Source of the DNA: Solenopsis invicta
Taxonomy: Eukaryota > Arthropoda > Insecta > Hymenoptera > Formicidae
DNA: 64,000 nucleotides
Assembly: GCF_016802725.1 (NCBI RefSeq)
Contig: NC_052669.1
Location: forward strand, 18,443,770-18,507,769
Direction of reading: 5' to 3'
Part shown: piece by piece, positions 10,456-24,596 of the stretch
Position numbering within the stretch: position 1 is the stretch's first letter
How the letters are laid out: every line of letters starts with the position of its first letter
Made by a program: the position numbers and the translations under genes
Notes under the pieces: generated by a model
Database searches by the model: none
Seen by the model: the letters and a program-made list of their open reading frames with translations, nothing else
What the model was told of the DNA's origin: nothing

Positions 10456-12737
10456 CGCAACAATTATATATTTTACGATGGAAGTTTTTCGAACGTGAAT
10501 CACGTAATGTCTACAATTTAATAACTTTAAATTGAAACTGCAGCTTTACCTCCCAGAAACTCTCTTTCTTTACATTTTTTTTCCCCTTGTGGCAAATTAT
10601 TCTATGCCATTTTCCTTGCGCCGCGAACGTCATTTCTACCCCAAAAGTTGCAACTTTTTTTCTTTCCGATTCCGCGATTATTTGCATAATTTGATTCTTT
10701 TACCGTTAAGCGACACGGCACCGATGCAATTTCTCGTCGGAGAGTTTTTATCGAGAGGGGACCGCGTCGGGATGCGTCACGCACGCATGAGTATCCCAAC
10801 GCGTATATCCGTCGCGAGCAAATCGTGCGCGAGACTATCAGATAACTCGATTAATTTTCCGATTTATTGTCACACGCTTCATCACTTAATGATGTATTTT
10901 AGTTGAATTCGTGTATCGGCCGAAGAAAACTTAGTCAAATCAACTCGAAACGTCGTTCCATGGCTTCTGTAGAGCATTAAATAAATAATTTTATTAAATC
11001 GACATTCAAACATTTACTCGTTTTATTATGGTCTTTCATACCCATTTATTTGTATTAATTTTTACACGATCCGTTTAATGTATTTGTTTAACTCGTTTAA
11101 TCAGCAATCAGCGCCGGCAGGAGTGAACAGAATCGCAATTGATACGACCGCTGAATAGATTTCTTTTATAATGATCTTTATAATCGCACGGATGGATCAA
11201 TATAATTGTATACATGTTTGCGATCGAGCGGTGATCGAGAGTTGCGAATCATCGAAATTTCGCGCGTTGCCCCGCGTAAGCGACAAGCCGTTTCGCATTC
11301 GAAGAAGATGCTTCGAGATATTAATTTTTACAATCAAAAAAATCAATTACAAATCAAATTTGATTTAATATAAATCGAATGAAATAAACTAGCGACTTTT
11401 TTTGAACGCGCTACGCAACTTTGATGAACGAGAAACATGAAGGGGAAGCATAATGAGTCGGGACTAATTTTTCGATTGAAATAAAACGTACGCATTCTCG
11501 AACAATTTTCCGCAAAATTAATATCTCAGTGGCGTTACGCTGCCGCGTCGACAAGAGTGCGAGATGTTAAATTCAATCCTCATTTTAAGAGCCGGCCACC
11601 CCCGGCCTCAGTGTCGAAGTGAATTTTCAGCGGTGGAGTCGCGCGCGCGCGCGCTCTATTAAATAAGACCTCAACCGTGTTTTATAATCGAATATACTCC
11701 ATTCTCGTTGCAGTAGTTACAGCCAGCTACGCTACTGACTATGCAGCACACAATACAGTCATTTGCAAATTTGCAGTGCAAATCCAAAATCGTACTCGGC
11801 CGCGGTTTCGTTGGTGCTCAATGCAAACGGCTTCCCCGTAATGTATTACATACATCCCGATGGAGATCCCCCGATTTTCGCGGCCCCGACCACTTTGTCC
11901 GCGATCGATTGCCTACGATCCGACAGACGTAATCGCAAATCAATCGAGACACAAAGAAGATGCGAAGATACAAATTAATTGCGACTCGCAACTAGCGTGA
12001 AACCGATTGTAAATGCAAGTGAAAGTGTCAGGCGTACTTTTTCGCATCGAAGGAAACGAAACATTTCTGGGCCGCGCTAACGACCGCGTGCTAACGACGA
12101 TAACGAGATTTAAAAAAAAGAAAATATATTGTATCTGTGAAAGACCCAAACGCGTCGTCGTTTCTCCGAACGCTTCGATGCTCCTTCGATTTATGTCCGC
12201 GACTCTTTTTCGAAGATTTTTCGTCTCTCGCACATCAAGTTCGTCCCTTCTCTCCCCGCCTCGCTTTCTTCCCCTCTTTCGCACATTTTCCCTTTCTCTC
12301 CCGCGCTCACCAATTCACTGTCATACCCGGTTTTGCGACAAGCATATGTAATATATATACACTACGTTAAACTACGCTTTAAGAGGCCTACTTAATTAAT
12401 GGGCACACAACACGGGGGGTTAAGGTATAATATATATATAATACACATTATATATATATTTACGTGTTACGCGCTTAGATACAATGGCTAATTAGTTTTA
12501 TAATCCGTTAACATCTTTGTCCGCCTGCACCTTCACTAATTATAAGTGCATGCTTTTTTTTTCTTCCTCCTTCTCTTCCTCCTCCTCCTTCTCCTCCTCC
12601 TCCTCTCATCATCATCTTCTTTGTTTCTTTTTGTTAACAACAACAGACTTACTTAACTCTAATTATGTTTCTGGTTTGTTACTTTCTAAGGCCTTGTTGC
12701 TAACGGATCCTGCTGTCGCTAAGGCAGTGGCTCTTTT

Positions 12738-12741
<4 letters not shown>

Positions 12742-12770
<29 letters not shown>
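12742..12770 (+). repeat. (CT)n microsatellite
   Basis: Uninterrupted CT repeat. It inflates the 215-aa Ser/Leu-rich open frame around it, which is not a gene. Confidence 0.95.
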
Positions 12771-12774
<4 letters not shown>

Positions 12775-15700
12775 CACTCGCTCACTCGTTCTCTCTACAT
12801 TCGCTCTTTTAGATTCACAGACACGTGCACGCGTAGTCCGAACGAGAAATCGACGATCAGCTTCCGACAAATTTTTGGGATTTGCTTCACGAACGCGATT
12901 CCTTTATGCATCTACAAATGTACGATACGCTTCCATTCGGAGAATCGACGATTCGTAAAGAAAGTATCGAAGTTCTCTCCACCTTGTACACCTCTCCGTA
13001 CACCCTCCTCCCCCGAAAATCCGATTGACTCGAATCGTATTACTTTCACTTTCTTCGCGGCTGTTCGTTCGATCGTTGAGGTCACATTGATAATTGCGAG
13101 TCGATTTTATGGGTGGTTGCGACACGACGGGGAGATAGACCAGCGACCAATGCGAGCGAATTAGTCGCTGAACCGGAAGATCGATGCTCGTTTCATGATT
13201 ATTAACCCGGCCTGAGCATAATCTCTGTTCGATTGATAGAATCAAGATGAGCGGAGATCCGTGTGATTAATGAAGTAAATCGTGGGGCGAGAAGCGATAA
13301 GAAGCCGAGCCGTAAAAACCGCGCGTCAGATCAAAGATTTTGACAATGATGTAATAAGTTCGACGGCAGACTTATTAAACCTAAATTAACGGCTGTTTCT
13401 CTCCGATAAACCGATCAATCATTCGCAAATGCAAACTTCCGAGTACCTTGAAATTATTGCAGTAATATTCGTCTATTTGTCTTTGTTTTTTTTTGGTTTT
13501 ATTCAAGTCGGACACGACTGTCTGTGAATTTTATTGATAAATAAAGTGTGATAAATAACACCGGAATCAGGTTATTATTTCAATTAGTTAGAGAGATTAA
13601 AGTGGCTTTTTTTTTTAATATTAAAATCTCTTTAAGCTGAACAACGTGTGTATTGCGACCATCGTGGTGAAAGTTTTATGTAATTACGCCGTCGGGAGAC
13701 ACGGCGAGAATATCGTGCTCTCCATTGTATCGCGAGGACGATATTATGATGACACCTAATGGCGATAATAAGGCCGGGGCACGACCCGCGCGCACCATAC
13801 CTTTCGCAATAACGAAGAGTATTATGAAATCCGCGGACAGCGCTGTTATTACTCGGCAACGAGTATTTACCGAGTGCGCTTTCCCTCAACGTTTCCGGCC
13901 TCGTCGAAATGAGAAATCCGCTCGTCAGCCGAGCTCGTCCGACTGCGAGCTAAAGGGCAGACTCTGTACCTCGGAGCTGTAGCATTAAGGCCGTTTTCGG
14001 CCGGCTGACGCGAATCATTTCGCCGATATTCGGAGCGAATATTTTATGTTTAAAGCGGAGAGTCGCAATTATTCGACAAAATACGTGCGACAGTTTTCGA
14101 CAGGTCGGTTCACTTGGAACGAAATGAATATGAATAAAATGTTTTAGAGGTAATAATATTAGCTTGCGATATTCATTGATTATTATTGTTTTTTTAGATG
14201 TAAGATTCATAAAAGGACGATAACTATATAATATATAATTTTGCGGCAACGAAAGAGTTACGAATTTGATTCCTTGAACTTGCCATAATATTGCTCGGAG
14301 GTACAGGGCTTCGACAAAGTGGGCAATATATAACGTGCCGTCATAATTTTTCACGAGCCGGTCTGACACAAGGAGTTATTATTAATCGGACTACGGACCA
14401 CTTGAAGATGACAGCGAAGCTTCGTCGAATTTGCATTACCGCTATCCTCGATACACGAAAACTCGCGCCGCGAAACTTCGCTCCGACATGAAATTGCTCT
14501 CAGAATCGAAATTGAAGCTCCTTAATATAAATATTTCATCCGAACGCAAATCTGTCATTTATATATACATATATATATACATGAAGAAAAGAGCTCGCAG
14601 AATATAAAATATTATTCCAAATATAACTTGAAGTAAAATGGGAATCACAAATTTGTTCATCTCACGTTATAAGTGCGTCCCGTCGGTAAAAAATCGCAAA
14701 AACTCAACTTGTCATTATTTTTGTTTAAACACAATCAAATTTTTATGATTACTTCAACGGTAATAATCATCCTTAATTACCTAAAACTTATGAAAAACGA
14801 GAGAACAATTTTTTCTTATGTTTCTTAAAAAAAAAAAAAAAAAAAAAAAAAATTGCAACTTCATTAATTTCATCGCTCAATGGAGAATTTCCAAGATCGA
14901 TGCTGCTGTATTTGCCGGCGATTCGAAGGAACCTGTCGATCCGGACATTTGCGCGCGGGGCACATTCATCCGCAAGATTTTCGGAAAAAGTGCAGGGACG
15001 GGAGAGGCACACATCACCGACGGAGGAGGCGGCGGCAGCCACGAAAAGCCGCGGTGCGTGAAATTGAATTTTAGGTCGCTCCAGTCAGTCTCGCGCACAT
15101 TCGCGGCTCCCCAGCGTTAACCCCTTCTCCCCCATCCCTACCGCCTCGGGCCCGCTCTCGTCCGCGTTCTCGCACATTTCTGTCGCAAAGGGGGGAGGGG
15201 GAGAGGATCGCTGAAAAGCGGAATACGAGCGTTTAATCTAAAATCAGGAAAGCCTTTGAAGCCGGAACATTTCGCTGCCGTCTTCTTCTACTTCTTCGCG
15301 CGTCAAAGCAATTTCGCGATTTCCGTCGAAATTCCGCGAGATGACCGCTGCCGTGCCCTTCCTCCACGTCCCCCCCGGTCCTGCCACCTTTACCTCCTAT
15401 CTCGGCATCCCTCGCAACTGGGTCGGTCGCGGTAATATCGCGAATAACTAAGTTTACGAAGGTAAAGACGATATCATTAACTGAAGAAAACGGGTGATGC
15501 GGTAAGCGGAATTAGTTTTGAGCGAAATTACCTAAATTGACGTTGAAAAAAACATCTGATTAGTTTTAGGTGTAAATGAGATAAGTTCTATTGGACTAAC
15601 GAGTTAATGCCTGTCTCTCGAGCGAGCGATGTCACATCTGTGGCAAAATGTATATACCAAGTCGAATTTATATAGCGCGGATAAGAATTCATTAACTCGT

Positions 15701-16016
15701 AGTTGTTCCGTACTCTCGTGATTACTTCGGATTCAAGCTACGGACTTCGATTCGACTCTTAACTGACAACGCGCGATTCATTACGATCCTGCAGCTACAA
15801 CGCTGTCAAAAGAATCCCGAAAGAATCGTCGCGAGTGTTACAAGGATCTCCACGAGTGCTCTCAGACTTGGCTAACAGAAAAGAGCTCTCTTTTTCTCTC
15901 TCTCTCCCGTAATGTATCAATAAAAAAGTTTATTAGAAAATGGACGAGCAGAAAAGAGAGATAAAGGAGCGGGCAGGATTTTCTAGGATCGTTCGCGTCA
16001 GCAGTTAAGAGTTAAA

Positions 16017-16425
16017 TCAAATCAAATCTATTGATTCGAGCGAGAGGCTGACCAATTCAGAAGTGAAAACTACCCTCTCTTCCTTCCCTTCCCATTTCGT
16101 CTGTCTCCCTTTCTCTCTCTCTCTCTCTTTCTCTCGCCCACCTCTCCCCTTTACGGTGGAAGGTCTCGTAGAAATCGGCCTCGTGGGGGACCTCCAAAAA
16201 TGCAGGACGCAAAGACGTGGACGTCGGCGTCGTCGAGGACGACGTCGGCGACGGTGGCCTGTTTTATGCGGACGCTGTGTGTTGAGTGAGCTTGTGTGTA
16301 TGTGTGTGGTTTGTGTGGGTGTATATGTGTGTGTGAGATCAATACGTACTCTAGTCCTCTCTCTTTCTCTCTCGCTCTCGTCTCCTCTGTCCACCCTCCC
16401 GCCGTTCCTCCCGCGAGCGAGCGAG

Positions 16426-16467
<42 letters not shown>

Positions 16468-17330
16468 CCACGACCGAAACCCGACCGGTCCCCCAACCCT
16501 GGTTCCTCCGACCCACCTTCCACCACTCTTTCACCCTTGCCGAGCCCGTTCCTCGCTGCCGCCGCCGCCGCCGCCGCCGCCGTCACTCTCCGCACCCTCT
16601 CGCTACCCTTAAGCCGCCACTGCCTTCTCCTTCGCCTCGTCTCTCGACTACCTTGCACCCCTTTTCGCTCTCTCGTCGCTCTGCTCGCGGGCGCGCGTCC
16701 TTCCCTTCCGTGACCAGCCTTCCCTTCCGGCCGGGATTTATTGCCGTTATTATTTTAACGCCCGGTGAATGATTCGCGTCGAGAGGGTGGACTCGCTCAC
16801 TCGCTCGCTCGCTCGCTCGTTCATTTCGCACGTGACGCGTCGTAAAACGCACATCCATCCGCCCCCGCGAATGAACGTGCGAGCTAGGGAGGCAAACTGC
16901 CGTACATAGAGAATGGGTAATCCGAAACTCGGTAACTCGGCTGGTGCTAGGGGGTGTTTTCGGGACTCCGGCGCGCGCGACCCCGTCGGGCGCTTGCGAT
17001 GATGGCGAAAAAATGGTGGATCGGATGACGGAGGGCGAGGGGAACGAGAGAGGGGAACCGGTCTCCAGGAGATATCAAGGGCGTTTAACCCTCGGCGCCG
17101 GAAGATGTATCTTTCTTCGTTCCTTCGCACCTCCGTCTCCGATTTCCTCCTCTCGTAAAAAGAAGAGAGCGCCGCGCGCACTTTCTCCATTACTCTCCAT
17201 TATCGCGCTCATACGTAATTTCTGTCGACGCCGCGGTCACGTTATATTATACGTGTATCTACTCGCCGTATCTCGCTCGCCGTTAGCGTTTAACCATTGT
17301 CACGGGCGTATCATTCAGCAACGTGATTAA
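16017..17330. other. GC-rich, CpG-dense block; possible 5' UTR or promoter exon
   Basis: The block holds CT tracts, a GA tract (16427-16462), a (CCG)n run (about 16558-16583), CTCGCTCGCTCG repeats (16791-16820) and dense CpG. Open frames exist on both strands (each about 210 aa), but they consist of Ser/Leu, Arg/Glu or Ala runs and match nothing known. Such sequence is typical of long arthropod 5' UTRs and promoters. I cannot fix a strand, and no coding exon is visible. Confidence 0.35.
16427..16462 (+). repeat. (GA)n microsatellite
   Basis: Uninterrupted GA repeat inside the GC-rich block. Confidence 0.95.
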
Positions 17331-18769
17331 TTATTGGCCAATCTCTCCCTGTTTTTTCCGTGCCATTATATTCGTCCTTCGTATCCGCCACCCGCGACAA
17401 TTCCTTTATTAACCGCGTCCGCCTTTATTTGTACACTTCCTCTTACACTTCTTCCATACGACTGCACGCTATTTCGGTCTATCGATCCGACAATTCATTA
17501 AAGTTCCACGCCGTCGGTCGATCAAATCTGCGGTTTTAGTGTCGCGCCGTTTGAATTCACTCGGAACGGAGAGCACGACCAGAGGAATTTTATGCTCGCG
17601 CAGGGGGCAGGGATCGACTCTATTTACGAAAGCGCGGGCGATTTTACGACATCCGATGACACTCGATGATAAAAATGTGACGATGCCATTTTTCAGGGAT
17701 TCAACGACTTTCCGTATTAGTTTCCGAGTGCGTTCGCAGTCGCGGAGTGATAACAAAGTCGGTTTTTGTTTTCGACGCGATCGCCGAAACCCTTAAAACG
17801 GACGCAAAGTGAGAAGCGAATTCTTCTCGGCGAGAAAATAACGCAACGCCGTTTTACGCACTCGGTATGATTTAAAGTGGTAACACGCGAGACATCTTGA
17901 CGTTTTAATCAGGAGAAAATCGACCCGAAAATACTGCCTGTTCACGAGACGCGCCTATTAACAAACACCCCTCCCCACCCCTCCTGTATATGAAGGTCCG
18001 TGTATTTTCTCGCCTGTCTGATGATATATATCTCACGTCGCCATGCCCCGCTTTACGACGCTTGGGCAATAAAATGTTGAGACAATTATTTATCGAGCGA
18101 TAGCCGCGATACGCGTAAGAATGTCTTAATGAGAGCGACGTTTTTCGGAACCGCACGCGAAACGGTGATCATTTGCTCGATACGTATCGGAGTGTCTCAC
18201 TCGAGATAGATTTTTCTCACGCCAGGGGGGCGGGGGGGTGGTCCTCCACGGGAGAATAAAAATCTGAATATTTTAAACCGCGAGAGAGAAAGAAGGAGAG
18301 CGGAACAGTGATTTTTTTCCACTCTGAGATTTTTTTCAACCTTGAAAGGTAGAAAAGCAAATAGAAAGTAATAATAAGAGCAATAAGTAACAATGTGAAA
18401 AAGATTTAACGAAAGAGAAAGAGAGAGAGAGAGAGAGAGAAAAGTTATCTTTTGTATTTGAGAAAAAATTCAATAAAGCAAACAGAAAAAGCGAGATAGA
18501 ATTAACGAGGAATATTACGAGGATATTTAACGTGTTACCTAAATAAAGGAGAAATTAATTGTACGTATCATATTGCGACGAGAGGTCAAAATGGAAAAAC
18601 CAGCTGGAACTTGATAGAGCAAACACGAGAGGATGAGAGGGAAAAAAATGAGGCGCGCCACGGAATTTCTTAATTCTTCTTTAGGAGCGTCTCGTGTGCG
18701 CGAATTGCGACCGCGGTTCTCCACAATTGTTGCGGCACTCCTGTCATCACAGAAATGAGACAATTGGAG

Positions 18770-18812
<43 letters not shown>

Positions 18813-19026
18813 TGTTTTAGTTTTCGGAAGGAACTCAAACTATAGGAACTTGGGGAACTTCGACGTCGCGGCAAATTCCCCGCAATCTCGAGCGCTTTCG
18901 AAGGAAGAAGTTCGCGGATACCTTCTTTCTTCCGCTTCAACGCGATGTTGTATTTTTATTAGTGTACCAGCTTGAGAGAGTATATGTATACCACGATTTC
19001 AACGGATTTTGTGTAAAGGCAAGCAG

Positions 19027-19032
19027 AGAGAA

Positions 19033-19072
<40 letters not shown>
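19027..19072 (+). repeat. (GA)n tract with AAAG interruptions
   Basis: A GAGA tract broken by AAAG units, one of three GA tracts within about 700 bp (also 18413-18441 and 18775-18812). Confidence 0.9.
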
Positions 19073-19073
<1 letters not shown>

Positions 19074-20134
19074 CACCTCTCCAATAAAATCAAAAAGTAA
19101 GCTGCTAATGCTCTCCCTAGGAAGGAAGATGTGACAATATTGTTCGTCAATATTTATGGCGTAATGCGACAATATTTACACTGGTGTTAACTTCGGCGGC
19201 TGTCACCGCCTACTGGATTCCTATGCGATATGAATACACGGCGTTCTCTCGTTTTCGCTCCTCGTTACATATTTTTATTTCCCAAAGCGTTCCTTTTTTT
19301 TTTCGGTTAGAGACAGTTCAAACTCGATCCTCTTTACATAGAAAGCCATCTATTTGCGAATGGAAATCTATTCGCTGGCGATACTCCCGTAAGAACTCGC
19401 ATTTTCGTGTCGTAAATACTCAAACCGCCATTAGCTGAAAACAATGTATCGTAGATGAACGCGCGCGCACGCGAGATGTTTCGGCGTTTTTATCGCGAAA
19501 AGCGTGGCAACAGACAATCGCGATGACAGCTGGATGTGATTAAAATTTCAACAGTCGAGTTATGAATCGCACGCATTAGGCTGTATCCGACGGGAGAGGC
19601 GCTCGCGGGAGGAGAACAATGGGAAGATATTAATTCCGCTTCTCTCTCGCGGCGCCCGCGAGAAGTAAATGCAAATTATTCGTGTGCACCGTGGAAAGCC
19701 GGGGCTCGTCTAGTATAGTCTCTATCAACGCGGCATTTCGTACAGCGTGCCGAAAGAAAAGCCGATCGGACAGGGTCGACCTAGAATCGCGCTAAAAACC
19801 TACGTCCGATTTGTAATTGCGAAGCACGCTGAAAATCTAGAACGAGTGTTCGACGTTTCGCGTCTATTGTCGCTTAATGAAACGGCTTGTCGCTTGTAAT
19901 ATCCTTTTTTTTTTATTTTACTTTGTATTATCTATCGCTTGTATTTCGTAATTGCGATCAGCATTCCGAGGGTACCGCGCCCCATGTCTCGCGATCAGGT
20001 ATTCTCAAGGGGCATACGAGGCACATCGCGACGTATTTATTTATTTAATAAATGACTGTATTTTGCGGCAGCGCTGGAACTGCCGAATTGCGATTCGCGC
20101 GGAATTGCAAATCGCGTACGAGACGAGAATTTAA

Positions 20135-20641
20135 GAATGTATTACACCCATTTTTTAGAAATGTGTTAATATTTGTACTCTAAATAAACTGTATACATGT
20201 AAAAGTTGTGTTTATAATATTCTATTTTTATTAAACAACATATTTTTGTAGTTTATTTGTTATTATTTTTTGATGTTGTAACGTTAAAATTTTTTAAGTA
20301 ATGACAAAAAATCTCAATTTTTTTGTATAAGTATTTTAAGTGTTCAAGATGATTTGCACAAAATTTCAATGCGACTTTGAGTTTAGTTGTTCTGTAAATA
20401 AAAAAAAATAAATTTTGTTCATTTCTAGAACAACTAATCTCTGCAACAAAACGTTACATAAAAATTCAAATTTTTATATCATTATTCCTTAATACATTTC
20501 AATCAGAGCACATTTATATTTTTTATTTTTGTTCCAGGAAAATCGCCGTCAAAGTTTTTAACGTTGAAATACAATGTAGAACAATTTACAATTTTTTTTT
20601 TATAATTATTTTGTTATTTTGAAAATAGGTGTGATACAGCC
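20135..20641. mobile_element. TTAA-flanked non-autonomous element (piggyBac-like target site)
   Basis: TTAA occurs at 20131-20134 and 20642-20645. Between them the left end, GAATGTATTACACCCATTTT, pairs with the reverse complement of the right end, GGCTGTATCACACCTATTTT, at 16 of 20 positions. The 507-bp interior is AT-rich with no coding frame. TTAA duplication is the signature of piggyBac-type insertion, but the termini do not show the usual CCCT start, so the superfamily is uncertain. Confidence 0.6.
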
Positions 20642-23372
20642 TTAATCTGCATTATAGTATATGCGCGTTCCTCGCATCGCGTAATGCAGAGGACTGCGAA
20701 ACGAGTTTCTCGCATCTCTCCTTTCATCCGCTCTTCACCCGCTCGTACCTTCCTCCTCGTGAATTTTCTCCAGCCGTGGATCTCTCACTGCACGCGCGGT
20801 AAAGTGCAATTCCTCGCGCTGCACCGCTACTTCCGCCCGCATATATATTTTTGTCTTTTTTCCCCCTTTTTTCTTGTTAATATTTTAATCGACTGGTCCG
20901 AAAACATTGCTTATCATTTCCTACAGCTGATCTCGGCGAGAGGAACGATCCGCGGATCGTTCTTTCTCGCGTCGACGGGGAGGAAATCGACCGGAAGTCA
21001 ATCGACATGATCGATGATGAAGAAGTGATAATAAAGGAGATCTTTGCGGCGGAGGGGGAGGGGGGGGGGAAGTGTCGCAAACGGGGACAAAAATCAGCGG
21101 TGTTAAGTCGTTAATTGCTCATCGATAAACGTGTCACTGGCGACGGCACGAAAACTATCACGGGGGATATCGATATCTGCGAGAAGAACGCGGTGCACTC
21201 GCGCGCCGAGCGACAAGCGTATCGGAGGGATTTCATTTTTATATGAAAATCATGTCTCGCGTTTTGTACGATCACGTCCTCCATTATACGAGATCGTGTC
21301 TCACGTCATTTTTTTTTCCCCTCCCCATGAATGTGCCTTACGTCGTACTTTCAAGCAGAGAATGAATTTCGCAGACTTTATACTTTATACTCTTTATACT
21401 CTAACGATTCTCGCGAGAGGGTGTGTTCCCCTTTTCAGAGAGAAACTTTATCGGTAAGACGGTACTTCTCGCGCTCTGATAAGTTTACAATACTTAAAAG
21501 CAGACATCGGTGTCCCGAGTTTCATTCCGATTCAATTTCGCGAGAAGGCGCGTACCTTGCAAAAACGCATAATCTGCGTGCAGACGAAAAATGAGCTAGA
21601 GAGATTGTTGCGAGACGAAAAAAGAAATTGCGATTGATAGCGTTTAACGTGTTAACGGTACGACGAGGTAAACAATCGCGCGTTACGCGAATGCAGGCGG
21701 GCCAGCGAGCAAATTCCCGCAAATTTCCGCGCAACCGGGAAGACCGATGATTAATTTGGCGCCATCCGCAAGCTCGACGCGCGAGTAAATAATTAATAAA
21801 CTAATTAGCATCGATCCGCTTATGCACAATCTTCTTCTGACCTCGCGTATCGCGGCGTCGATCGAAGGTTGCGGACCTGCCCCTCGTCCCTCCTCGATCT
21901 ACGACCCCCTTTTTTCTCTTACATAACACTCTTCCCTTACGTAATACTCTCCTTCATGCATACTTTTTCTCCTCTCGTCCTTCTCCCTCTCGCTCTCGTT
22001 TAATCGCACGTGCCTACAAGGGCTTTTAAGACTCATGTATTCCTGCACGACGTCGCTCTATGTACATATACACATTTATATATGTAATATATGTAAAATA
22101 TATTATATAACCGTATGAGAGAGAAAGAGCGTACAGATCGCCGTGCCTCAAGTTCCAAAGTTGCAACCTTTCGAGACGTATTAAAAGATAAGAAAGACGA
22201 CGAGGGGAGAACGATTTCGATTGCGAGAACACTATCGGACACCTTCTCTCTTCCGGATAGATACCCTTTGTGCGTTTACACGGTGTACATTTTCCTCTTC
22301 TTCTCTCTGTCTTGAGAGAGCGTCTTTGTGCGCCAGGGCACGTGTGTAGGCTTTAAATTATATTCACTCAGAGTGCCTCTGGCGCTCAAGACCCGTTAAG
22401 ACTTTCGGAGAATATATGCGACGTCGGAACTCGAGATAAGGCACCCTGTACACGCGCGGGTATATTATACACACGTGTACGGCTATGCGGTAGGCATTGC
22501 CTCTCTCTCTCTCTCTCTCTCTCTCTCTAGATGCTGCGCACGCTGTGTTCCACGTCATTCTCTGCTTTTTCACGTCTGCTTTTCAATCACTTTCAGAGCA
22601 ACGACAGTCGCCAAGTCGTCTCTTCGGTTCCGCGTTTGCTCCAGCCGTTGCTCCTGCAGTTAGTTAATTATCGTTAATCAACGACCACGTCGAGGCGGCG
22701 CGGCACCGTCATTTACCGTTGGTACCGTACAGACGTGACTCAAGGTGACGAACAATATCGAAACAAAAGCGAAGGATAATTAAGTCATTTGTATATCTTA
22801 AAGAGTTACTTTTCAAGAAAATTGACTTGCTTTCAAAATCATCCGTACGTATCTGTCAAGTTATAAGAAAAATTAAACTTGGTAACGAGCTTAATTTCAG
22901 AACTCGAGTATTCAGGTGCTGAATTATGTCATTTAAATGTGATCGACTTGTGCTTGAAACTGCAGACGGAAAAGGAATTTATCGTTAGAAATTACGGACC
23001 GCTCGATACGCGAGGGTGCTCGAGGGTGCTCAAAAGGAGGGAGGGAGGGAGAAAACAGGGTGGAAACCTAACGCGAATGTAGTCGGGGGCCAGTCCGTGT
23101 CGAATTATCTATAATACCGTTATCCACTGTAATGCCGTTAAGCCACGGTTACGAGCGGCTGCTGCAACGCGGTTTTGCAGCGCAACGAGAACTGTCACCG
23201 TGACCGGGGCTAGGATCCGGAATTCCCGGCCTGTGGCACTGGCCACGACCGCAGGACCGCGCCACGTCCTACTCTCCTCTGCTCTCCTCTATGTCCTTAA
23301 ATGGACCTGTCGATCGAGAGCGGGAGATAAGGACGAGGGAACGGAAACGGAGAAAGAAAGGGACGTGTCGGT

Positions 23373-23404
<32 letters not shown>

Positions 23405-23931
23405 TTGTGGGCGCGCGCGTGTGTATAAAGTAACGCGCGATCGACGTTCTCTTTGCCGATGGAATTTAGAAAAATATAGGCGAGATGGCAGAGTGAGAGG
23501 TAAAAGGAGAAAGATGGAAAATACCAGGAGGCGGAAGAGAGGAGGAGCACGGAGGGGGCGAATCCCATATCGGTAAATTGACGTGCGATCGACATGTTTC
23601 TCTAACATCCATCCCCTGCAAAGAGGATCGGAGGCAGAGATAGATTGGAGAAAAAAGTCCAGACCGTTCGGGTTCGGTAGTGTAAATTTCTCCACTACGA
23701 CCTGCCAGGCCGCTCGATCTTCTTGACCTCTCGAAACTTGTCCACTTAACCCTCGACTACTGTAGCGCATTTGCCAAGAATTTTCAGAACAAATCGGACT
23801 TCACGGGCACCGCGAGACGCAATCTATCGGCTTCGATATCAGGAGTTCTCTCCGTTACATCTGTAAATCGGAGTGAGTTAAACGCACGAATCCGAAGGAC
23901 TTTCTGGTCGATTACCTCCCCGTTCGCCGTG

Positions 23932-23985
23932 TTTCTTACATCCCGACACACACATATATATATATATATGTCGGGATGTAAGAAA
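23932..23985. repeat. perfect 17-bp inverted repeat around a CA/TA loop
   Basis: The arms TTTCTTACATCCCGACA (23932-23948) and TGTCGGGATGTAAGAAA (23969-23985) are exact reverse complements, separated by about 20 nt of CACACATATATAT. They would form a stable hairpin in DNA or RNA. Confidence 0.85.
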
Positions 23986-24354
23986 TATATATACGCGTTG
24001 CACTGTAATATCTTTCTTTCTCTCGTCTTTCGCTCGGTACACACACGCATTTGCGCTCGTTGCCGCTAGGTATACAACATCTCTTTTCTAATTTACACAC
24101 ACATATGCACACGCATACGCACACGTACGTACACACACACCCGAGTATATCCATCATGCGTGTATACACGGTTATATACGTATTTACATGCAATCACGCA
24201 CGAAAGAAAATCGAAAGTAGGGGAAACTCTCGAGGGTAAGGAAAACTCTCGATCACCCGTGATCGATAACTCCTCCTCCATCTCTCACTTTATCTCTCTA
24301 TTTATCTTTTTCCCAAGACTCCTTATTCCTGTGCTCGCTATTTTGTTTGTATAT

Positions 24355-24596
<242 letters not shown>

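Larger units (their letters stand above)
5320..16016. other. intergenic: no supported gene
   Basis: About 10.7 kb without a recognisable exon. It holds a TA-flanked hairpin element (8118-8262), a poly-A-bearing AT repeat (about 9440-9660), a GA tract (10416-10453), a CTCCTC-rich stretch (12565-12605), a CT tract (12742-12770), and poly-A runs near 6000 and 14828. GC-rich patches near 6400-6700, 9900-10250 and 15000-15450 could be regulatory, but carry no decisive signal. Confidence 0.55.

Noticed and set aside
12517..13164. 215-codon Ser/Leu-rich plus-strand frame
   Set aside because: Driven by CTTCCTCC and CT repeats, with no domain.
16017..16713. Two overlapping frames of more than 210 codons on opposite strands
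   Set aside because: Both are made of Ser/Leu, Arg/Glu and Ala runs from CT/GA and CCG repeats. Mutual overlap on opposite strands argues for composition, not coding.
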